From positions 4,402,001-4,466,000 of the forward strand of contig OX465599.1 in assembly GCA_950022295.1 (NCBI GenBank): DNA of 64,000 bases, in the 5' to 3' direction. Under the pieces are notes generated by a model, which had not been told where the DNA came from, did not search any database, and was given only the letters and a program-made list of their open reading frames with translations. Positions 56,552 to 64,000 of this stretch are shown here, piece by piece. Within the stretch, counting starts at the first letter, position 1. Each line of letters opens with the position of its first letter. The position numbers were made by a program, and so were the translations under genes. Source of the stretch: Bromus sterilis (Eukaryota; Streptophyta; Magnoliopsida; Poales; Poaceae).

Positions 56552-57254
56552 ACATGGACTAGACAAACTCTTTTGTAACTCTAGTCCCATAGTTAAATTT
56601 GAATACAAGCATATTTTTCTTCAATTCATCTCAGAGGCGGACAGCATAACCTTTATGTAGTGCTCATTTTTATTACTTTTATTGTGATGGAATTGTCTCA
56701 ACAGATGCCTTGCTTCAATGTTCCTTCTTTTGCTTAAAAGTGTACAAATATGAAAGCAAATGATATGTGGTGTTTTGTATATTGAATTTATATAGGTAAA
56801 GGAATTAAGTTTATTTTGTATGTTTACACATGAGGTACTTTCTGGAATGCCATGTGGTATTTGTGTTCCAACATAAATATTCCATAAGATAGACGGCATT
56901 AAGATCCACACATTATATTTTGCAAAAAGAAAAAAGATCCACACATTATAAAGGTTCCAAGCAGATAACAAAAGTAGTCTGAACAAGACCAAAAGAGGTA
57001 GAGCAACATGGAGATCCTGCAGAAGTTTGTTCATGGAGAGGTTTCTTCAGGAGGCATGACAAAGTACCCAAGTGCTGCATGAAGAGCAGAAATAGGCACA
57101 GTAAAACCATAAGTCAAAAAACAGGTTCAGTTTGCTTCTTTGGTACTACACCGAAGAATCGAATGATGGCCAACTAAATCGAGAGGTGTCCGCCAAAGAG
57201 AGGTGTTTGAACATTGGAGCGGAACTTGTGTGAGCTGAGCACAAATCTCATGAA
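56552..57254. other. intergenic DNA, 3' flank of the DUF1668-like gene
   Basis: No gene recognised. The last about 30 bp before the stop codon are shared with the pseudogene at 53947. Confidence 0.45.
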
Positions 57255-58316
57255 TCAATCAGCATGAAGAGCGTAGGCCATTCCAGCACGGCGTGGGAGC
57301 TCGTAGATGCAGGCCTTGTGGTGGAGCAGGCGGAGGGGAGCCGACGGCGAGTTCTTGCCGATCTTGACGCCCATCATGTAGAGAGCACGCCGCTGTATGG
57401 TGGAATTGTGCTCGCTGATCTGGATGGTCCAGACGATGCAGAACTCGCCGTCGCCGAGGTAGGCCAAGCTGGTGTCCGGGATCCGCGACGCGTTGGCGAT
57501 CTTCTCGTGGCTCAAGGACGCCGGCCACCGCGGCCTGGTGTCTTCCCACGCGTACCGTACGGACGGCGGCGAGCGTCGGACGTCGCAGGCGCATAGGCGG
57601 CCGGTCCGGGCGCAGACGCCGAAGCAGAGGCCCGGGGCGAGGTCCGGGGCCAAGAGGCCGCGGCATTGGAACGGCAGCTCCCAGTCTCCTTCCTTGCGCC
57701 AATGCCAGCCATCGGCGGCGGCCGTGTCGACGGAGTAGGTGCCCCTCTCCGTGGCGGAGACCCAGAGGCGCGTCCCGGCGGCGAAGCAAGCGGTCACCAG
57801 GCACACCGGGTTGCCGTGCCTTCTTTGGACCAGGTAGGGCGGCGGGTCCGGGAGCGCGCGCCAGGCTCCGGTCCCGGTGGCAAGGCCGACCAGGGTCTCC
57901 CCGAGCGGCTCGGATGGCTCGTACGGCCAGTGGATGCGCTTGACCGCGCAGAGCCGGCGGCGGCCGAGCGGGACGACGAAGGTGCCGCTGGGCTTGTGGT
58001 GCGCCAGCTCCGGCCCCGCCGAGGTGGCGCCGGACGCGGCATCATACAGCAAGGTGCGGCGATCGTTGCTGACGCCGACCAGGGTGGCGCCGCCGTTGGC
58101 GAGGGCAAAGTCGATGAGCTCCGACCTGCCGGTCATCGTGGGGAACCGCGTGATGGGAGGCGGGAGGCGGCGCATCTTGGTCTCTTGTGACTGGGGGAAG
58201 GAAGAGAAGAGACGGTCGACGTTGATGTTGAAGAAGAGGTGGCCGTGGTCACCGTCGTCCACGACGACGGGAAGGAGTCGGCGCCTTCCCCTTGGGCTTG
58301 GGCTTGGCTGCACCAT
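57255..58316 (-). CDS. DUF1668-like protein, single exon, 353 residues
   Basis: Starts at ATG 58316 (MVQPSPSPRGRRRLLPVVVD), the only ATG in the frame upstream of the domain, and ends TGA 57255. A low-complexity basic start leads to 'LFFNINVDRLFSSF', 'MRRLPPPITRFPTM', then repeated beta-strand-like segments: 'GGATLVGVSNDRRTLLYDAA', 'GTFVVPLGRRRLCAVKR', 'YSVDTAAADGWHWRKEGDW' and 'LAYLGDGEFCIVWTIQIS'. The pattern (an 'RLPPP' start followed by blades with 'LYD', 'W..LPDPP') fits the grass-expanded DUF1668 family, probably a beta-propeller of unknown function. The family name is from memory of the pattern. An AT-rich TATA-like stretch (ATATAATAAATAAG) lies about 60 bp upstream. A truncated duplicate is at 53947-54146. 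Confidence 0.7.
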   Translation of the reverse strand: MVQPSPSPRGRRRLLPVVVDDGDHGHLFFNINVDRLFSSFPQSQETKMRRLPPPITRFPTMTGRSELIDFALANGGATLVGVSNDRRTLLYDAASGATSAGPELAHHKPSGTFVVPLGRRRLCAVKRIHWPYEPSEPLGETLVGLATGTGAWRALPDPPPYLVQRRHGNPVCLVTACFAAGTRLWVSATERGTYSVDTAAADGWHWRKEGDWELPFQCRGLLAPDLAPGLCFGVCARTGRLCACDVRRSPPSVRYAWEDTRPRWPASLSHEKIANASRIPDTSLAYLGDGEFCIVWTIQISEHNSTIQRRALYMMGVKIGKNSPSAPLRLLHHKACIYELPRRAGMAYALHAD

Positions 58317-58788
58317 CCTCTCCTCTGGACTCCCCGGACTCGATGGATCACCCAAAGTCGCCGCCTTTCTCTTATTTATTATATTCCTTGTATGGATTGA
58401 GACATGTATGTATGCAGATAGAGGCGGTTTCCATCCCAACTCGAATTTGTTGTACTGTAGCAACAACAAGACTCCGCCTCCGCCACCATCACACCAATAC
58501 AATACAAACGGCACAACAAAAAAGACTCGGATTTGAAGTAATCACTTATCTGCGTCCGCCACCATCACCAACTCATCACACCAATCAACATCCTGGTACT
58601 CATCGTAAGAGCGTCCAGCGTGCGTTGCACAGGGTTGAATATCTAGCGCGTCCAGTCCAGCGCGTTGGGCAAATGCTGGGGGAAAGGATTAGATTCAACC
58701 GGCAGATCTTTCATGCATGTCGTCCGCTTGCGTGATCGTCCGATTCGGCCAGATACAACGGCGTGTGTAGCAACTAAGGCAAACTGAA
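58317..58788. other. promoter of the DUF1668-like gene and intergenic DNA
   Basis: No gene recognised. Confidence 0.45.
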
Positions 58789-59062
58789 CCTTTGCAACAG
58801 AGGCTATGTTGCAAAGGTCCGATTGCAACAATGCCTTTGTTGCAAGGCTCGCATCGGTGATGACGAGAAGATTAAGAAAAGTCGAAGGTCATTTGCAACA
58901 GATGCTATGTTGCAAAGGTGCGATTGCAACAGAACCTCTGTTGCAAGCTCACAGCGATGCACGAAGAAGAAAAAAGTAAAAATAATAATACATGAGGTCC
59001 TTTGCAACAGAGGTTATGTTGCAAAAATTCGATTGCAACGAAGTCTCTGTTACAAAGACTCG
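58789..59062. repeat. three tandem units of 100-110 bp, each with a TTTGCAACA...TGTTGCAAA dyad
   Basis: Units begin near 58791, 58891 and 59001 with TTTGCAACAGAGGC (or one or two changes), then TATGTTGCAAA, GATTGCAACA, CTGTTGCAAG and a variable purine-rich spacer. The first two blocks of each unit form an inverted repeat of about 10 bp around a 5-bp loop. Confidence 0.75.
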
Positions 59063-59182
59063 TTACCGCGTGCGCGTTCGATCGGACAGATCGGACGGCT
59101 CCTGAACCCGCGGATCTTTTTTTAAACAACGTCCGGCAGACGCGTAGCGTCGCCCAATGCTGGGCAAAAACTATGTGAGCCC
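59063..59182. other. spacer
   Basis: Short spacer between the dyad repeats and the Harbinger-type pseudogene. Nothing recognised. Confidence 0.4.
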
Positions 59183-59796
59183 TCATCCACAACGCGGTCC
59201 CTCAACGGGCTCGGCCATGCGCTTGCAAGTCGCACGGATGATGTTCCAACAGCCTTGAAGTGAGCGATACGTCTGTGGAGTCCTTGAACGAACGTTTGCC
59301 ATCATCAGGAAGAACCTGTCCTCTATGCGTTGCCAATACTTCTTGCCGGTTTGATCATTACCACTCACGGAATCAATGGATACTTCTTTCCAAGCCTTAA
59401 TCAAAATGTCATCTTCGAATTGTGAGTAGTTCTTCAATCTCCTCTTATGGATTGTGTTTTGCGAGGCATCATATACTCCTTCAATCTCCTCGGCCTCGTC
59501 ATCTTCATCACCGCTACCATCTTCCCCCATCATCCAACTCATCATAGCCAAAATGGCCAATTGGAGCCTTGTCGATATCCACGGCGTTGTCGTCCAACAT
59601 GCTTGCAAATGTGTTCGGCCCGTCGTAACCTCCAAGGCTACACAACACCCCCCCCCCCACAAATGAACGGACATTCCAACTAGCTCGCTATAAATTGAAG
59701 AGAGGCGCCGGTGATGAATTTTTTACCTTTGGGTAATTCCGTCAAACAAGCGGGGTGCATCGATGGAAGCACCTTGTGTTGTTCCGATTGGAGTAG
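59183..59796 (-). pseudogene. PIF/Harbinger ORF1-type Myb/SANT-like protein, frameshifted
   Basis: Pieces on the minus strand in order: 'ATPIGTTQGASIDAPRLFDG' from 59796, a stop, 'ELVGMSVHLWGGG', then (other frame) 'FASMLDDNAVDIDKAPIGHF' and after one extra G near 59530 'GEDGSGDEDDEAEEIEGVYD', 'FEDDILIKAWKEVSIDSV', 'GKKYWQRIEDRFF' and 'RSLQGCWNIIRATCKRMAE'. The W..I.....F / RS...W..I pattern is the Myb/SANT-like domain of the DNA-binding partner encoded by PIF/Harbinger elements and of host genes derived from it. Homology ends near 59195 and the 5' end is cut at about 59796 by the adjoining LTR element. Confidence 0.65.
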
Positions 59797-62746
59797 CGGC
59801 GAGACGAAGGCTGCAGAGAAGGCTGAGACGAAGCGCAAGCTCGCCGAAGCCGCAAAGAACGAAAAGAAAGCAGCTGCTGAAGCAAAACAGCTAGCTGAAC
59901 ACGAAGCTAAACGCAAGGCCTCTTTAGAAGGCCTCAGAACGAAGAAAGCTGAGAAAGCTGCCAGGGCAAGCCAGAAGAAGCCCGTAGTTGATATGACTCC
60001 CTCATCTATTCCATCGAAGCAGAGAGGCATATCTTTGCCTGAAGCTCAAGCTGAAGCTGATCGTCAGAGTGACCATCAATTCCCTGACCCACGTGAAGGC
60101 GAACTCTGGGATCAGTTGGGCATCACTGAAGCCCTTTGGGAGAAGTGTGCAGCTGAAGATCCTAATGTTGTTGATCTTGGAGAAGTCTACATTTCCAGAT
60201 CTATCGAAGCAATGATCACCACAATGATCAGTCAGCTGAAGGATCTGCATTCAAGAGACAGGGCTGAAATGAAAAAGATTCACAACTATGAGAAGCGAGC
60301 TGAATCAGAACCTGATGAAGAATTCAAACAACACGCCCTGAAATTGCTTCACCAAGTGACAGAAGTCAATTCCACCACCAAGGACAATATCAAAATCTTC
60401 AAAGGCAAAGTCAAGGCTGTTGTTGATGACATGGTGAAGACCCATAATGCTTCCATTATGGAAAGGGATTCAAGGAAACGCAAGGCTTTGCCTGAAGCTG
60501 AACGTGTTGTGGCTCCGGCACCATCTCCTAAGCCTGCTGCATCAAAGGCAACAGGACCCTCACCCAAGAAGAAAACCACCAAGAGGCGCAAGGTTACTTT
60601 GGCCTCAACCGCAGATATGGATACAAGTGATGAACAGCTACAGGGATCACCTGAAGCAGTTCCCACCCCTGCACCGAAGCCAAAGCCATCCAAGCCCACA
60701 TCAAAGCCTTCAGCTCCACTCACCAAGACTCCCACACCTCCTCCTACCAGAACCACCCCCAAGCAAACTCCACCACAGAAAGCTCCTATCCCCACTCCAA
60801 CGCCTGCTCGAACACCCACACCCATTCCACCTCGTGTTCCCACACCCATCCGAGATCCAACCCCCGAATCACAAAGGATTCCCACTCCACCCGTTGCCCC
60901 CGCACCACCTCCATCACCTCCCCATGAAGCTAATGCACCATCCCCAACCCACTCCAGAACCCATGTTCCTCGAGATTTTTCCCCTGTCAGAACTGTTCAA
61001 GAGTCTGAAGCACATGTGCCCGATACCGAAGCACATGATGACGAAGACGAACAAGTACAAATTCTGAATCTGTCGCAAGAGCAAGCGCTTATAGTCGCTC
61101 AATCTGCTGGCCCCTCAAGAGCCAATCAAATTGCTCCTTTGCAAAGGATTCGCGAGCATTCGCGCCCCTGTCAAGATACCCAGCTTGACTCCAATTACCC
61201 TCGTGAAACTTTTCCCATATTCAAGGGTGCTGGTTATTCTTCAAGGCATGGCCCGGAATTCAACCTGGAACAACACAGTAAGCGCCATCGATTCTTTGGT
61301 GTTAGTCCTTATGCTTCTGACCGCACAGCGGATGATCTTCGTTTTTGGACTGCTGAACAACAAGTCTTATACACCAAAGTCTTCTGTCAGCAAGGAGTTC
61401 TATTTAGGCACAAGTTTCTGGACATGCGAAGTCTTTCCACTGCCTCTTGCTTTCAGAATGTCCTCGAAACTATTGACAACCATAATTTGACTCGGTTGTT
61501 TGCATTGAGCACTCCTTTCAACTCCGAGCTCATCAAGCAATTCTATGCAACTCTTTATGTGTCTGGTGATGCCAATGAACCCAGCTCATGGACGCTGGAA
61601 TGGATGATACAAGGCAAAGTCTTCAGAATGACCTCTGCTGAATTTATGGAAATTGTTAACATCCCAAGGCATTTTGGAGTTCATGAAAAGATTCATGCTG
61701 AACCTGATCTGACTGAAGAAGAATTTGCTACTCTGTTGGATCCTGAAGCCACTGATAACCATATTCCTGAAAACATTCACCCGAAGCATTTGAACTTCAT
61801 TTCAAGGACTTGGTTCTTCATACTGTCAAACTCATTGATTCCTTTGAGTACAGCTTCGGAAGAATCGAATCTTTATCCAGAAACAAGGCATGCTATTATG
61901 AAGCTTACTCATGGCCTTCTCTTTGACTTTGAGGACTGCTTCATTCGGAATTTAGTTCTTGCAGCGGAGCTACCTTTCACTCTGAAACCCTATGCTCCCT
62001 GGCTGCAAGTTGTCTGTGACTATGGAAGGAACGAATACTTTGTGGCTCGCCATCACCCGAAGCTTTTCTCGCCCCCAGTGCGTGACTCGTTGGCATTGCT
62101 GAGAAAGCCCAATGATCCTTTTGCCACATATGTTGGTGTTCGCCATGAAGTCAATGAGCGAAACTTATCCAAGAAGTTCCAGAAAGACTGTCATCATTTT
62201 GAAGTTAACCTTCGATCGCAGCAAATGCTTGAGAATTACATTGAAGCCAATCAAAGCCAAATGCAATTCCTCGCTGATGAGATCAACAGAGTGGGAAACA
62301 TTGCACTGAACAACAATCAATATTTGCGTGTTCTCAAACGCCATTCCTGGAAGGGGCTCCGGAAGATCAACTCTGTCAAAGGCCTTCGTAAAGATCGCAT
62401 CTACAAAGAGTATGAGCACCTCCAGTGACACTTTTCGCGTGATGACTCAGTCGACCGCCCGAATCAGAAGATCCCTCCCCTGCACAAGATTGATGAAGTA
62501 TTATTCGTCAACGAACCTGAACCCATCCGGCCTGACACCGTCTCCGAGAATGACTCCATCACCTCCAAGGACGACGACGGCCTCGACGACAGCGACCTCG
62601 ACATCAACCTCATCACTCAGACTCGCCATGAAGCTATTCCCACATCTTCTTCCGAAGAAGAATCCTCAGGCGATCAGTCTTCGTCGGATGAGTCTTCGTC
62701 AAGCTCAGCTTCGTCGGGTCCTCAGGGTGCTGATGCCGCGCAATAG
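59797..62746 (+). pseudogene. env-like ORF of an LTR retrotransposon (probable Sirevirus), 5'-truncated, one internal stop
   Basis: A frame of about 980 codons with one TGA (62426-62428) before the TAG at 62744. In order: a Lys/Ala/Glu-rich coiled-coil-like start ('KAETKRKLAEAAKNEKKAA'); a region with 'GELWDQLGITEALWEKCA'; a Pro/Thr-rich segment full of PTP repeats (about 60660-60930); a conserved core ('LTRLFALSTPFNSELIKQFY', 'YVSGD', 'WMIQGKVFRMTSAEFMEIVN') like the 'putative plant transposon protein' domain; and an acidic/Ser-rich tail after the stop. Position before a purine tract and 3' LTR, and the order Pro-rich then conserved core, suggest the env-like ORF of Sireviruses; its function is unproven. 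No gag or pol precedes it. The ATG at 59711 lies in antisense Harbinger DNA, so the open frame from there is a junction artefact. Confidence 0.6.
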
Positions 62747-63286
62747 ATCTCTCGAACCTCTTCTCAACCTTTTGTCCAATCATTGACAAAAAGGGGGAGA
62801 ATGAGGGCATCGATGAGCTAGATTTGCATCGGGGAAAGGGTTCTTGCCGTATTGCTTTTGCTTCGTTTGGTTAAGTTACAACAAACATTCCATTCTTTTT
62901 CGATTGGGTTGTAACTTAAGTTTAACTTCGGTCATGCTACTCCTGTGCGACGCTTAAGTTTTAATAACCCCTTTGCTTGCAAGTATTGCTTCGTATCTTC
63001 TATCTTGCAGGTGGTTATTATGTTCTAAGTCACAGGTCATTGGAAGCAATTGCATATTCCTGGATATATATCTTCAAATGCAATTGTATTCGCTAAGATA
63101 TTTTGTTTTGCTCTCCACCGAAGAAAATTATCTCAAGCATTAACTTCGATTATATAAATCTTCGATGCTTGCATTCAGGGGGAGCCAAAAACTTCATATC
63201 TTAGAGTTTGTCCCATCACTTCACAAAAACTTCAATATCCTTTATCGATGCCTGTTTTGTCAACAATAGTCCAAAAAGGGGGAGAT
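62747..63286 (+). other. retrotransposon 3' untranslated region with repeated polypurine tracts
   Basis: The 13-mer AAAAAGGGGGAGA occurs at 62788-62800 and again at 63273-63285, directly before the LTR; a shorter TCAGGGGGAG lies at about 63175. Multiple purine tracts between the last ORF and the 3' LTR are a hallmark of Sireviruses. Confidence 0.6.
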
Positions 63287-64000
63287 TGTAAGAGCAGAGT
63301 TTTTCCCCCGTGTGTTTTGGATATTGTTGGACAAGACAGTAGAGGAACTAACAATGTTTTCTAGTGTAAACAGTTGTATAGGTTCCTGAAGGACAAGCTA
63401 GGTGATAAAGCTTCAGGGAAGGTCTTCAAGTTATCGAAGCATTACCCACGGAGCGAAGCTTAATCACGAAGGATGACCCCCCAAAATGAAGGTGTCCTGA
63501 AGCTCTACTCATTGAAGGAAATGAAGAAGACGGCGCAAGACTTAGATGTTTTTGTGTAGTTCTTTTTCGGTTCTTTGAGTCATAGGACAAACCGTACTAT
63601 CAAGAGGGGTATTTAGTTTGTGGACACCGAAGTCTTTGAGAAATGCTCAGATCAAATCCAATCCAAGCGAGAAGCCTGAGTGAAGAAATCTCATGTGCAC
63701 TAAGTTAAGTTTCGGTAGCAAAGACTTCGTTTTTTGGCTTCTGAAGCAGAACTAAGTCCGTGAGTCAGCTTTACTTGTTCCTCAAGTAAAGTTGCGCAGT
63801 GATGACCAATCCGACCGTTGTGGACACGTGTCAAGCTATCACCTCGGGTCATTTTGGTCATTCCGCACCTCGGGATCGCCAACTATAAATACGCCGCCCC
63901 CGCCTCCATTTGCGGGTGGCTGCTCCAAGATTATTCCTGAGAGAGATTGCAGAGAGCCCCCCAAAAACGCCACCGAAACAAAACCCAAAATCCAGATACT
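63287..64000 (+). repeat. 3' LTR, incomplete at the window edge
   Basis: Starts TGTAAGAGCAG right after the purine tract ending at 63285. At least 714 bp long. Contains a promoter-like TATA box near its far end. The right boundary and target duplication are outside the window. Confidence 0.6.
63884..63890 (+). promoter_or_regulatory. TATA box within the LTR
   Basis: TATAAAT in CAACTATAAATACGCC, followed by a GC-rich start region. Expected position for the LTR promoter (U3/R boundary). Confidence 0.5.

Noticed and set aside
60349..60885. Gly/Val-rich minus-strand frame
   Set aside because: Exact antisense of the Pro/Thr-rich segment of the env-like ORF.

Overview
The window is nuclear DNA of a grass, almost certainly a Triticeae species (wheat, rye or Aegilops lineage). 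Three things point there: intron-rich plant genes with monocot-style GC-rich first exons, abundant Stowaway-type MITEs and LTR retrotransposons, and an array at 49889-52753 whose 118-bp monomer matches what I remember of the rye/wheat '120-bp family' (pSc119.2). Most of the sequence is repeats. I read five host genes as probably intact: a defensin-like peptide gene (4192-4556, -), an otubain-type deubiquitinase (28940-32172, +, 10 exons), eIF4A-III (35409-39323, +, 8 exons), a Lunapark-like ER protein (41827-42842, +, 4 exons) and a DUF1668-like protein (57255-58316, -). A sixth, an LRR receptor-like kinase (-), is cut by the left edge of the window.

Layout. 0-3.8 kb: exon 1 of the receptor kinase, then an 87-bp minisatellite. 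3.9-20.3 kb: a duplicated defensin-like locus, with copy 1 at 4.2-4.6 kb, copy 2 at 19.4-19.8 kb and an orphan second exon at 18.95-19.07 kb. Between the copies an F-box gene has been split by a chromovirus (8149-16643), which was itself split by a 3.15-kb LTR-like element (12752-15902); both insertions have 5-bp target-site duplications. 20.9-28.4 kb: non-autonomous DNA elements, a second F-box pseudogene and a MITE trimer. 28.8-42.8 kb: the gene-rich core (otubain, eIF4A-III, Lunapark) with MITEs in introns and a short LINE tail. 43.8-47.7 kb: a dead L1-type LINE with perfect 16-bp target-site duplications. 48.6-52.8 kb: the 118-bp satellite, organised as a six-monomer higher-order repeat. 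53.9-58.3 kb: a truncated and an intact copy of the DUF1668 gene. 59.2-64 kb: a Harbinger-type ORF1 pseudogene next to the 3' part of an LTR retrotransposon with a large env-like ORF, running into an LTR at the right edge.

The genes do not form a pathway or operon. The core genes serve general functions: ubiquitin removal, exon-junction-complex/mRNA metabolism and ER shaping. The defensin-like and F-box loci look like fast-evolving duplicated families. I found no convincing tRNA, rRNA or CRISPR. Exon boundaries come from reading frame, GT/AG signals and remembered family conservation; no transcript or database evidence was available.
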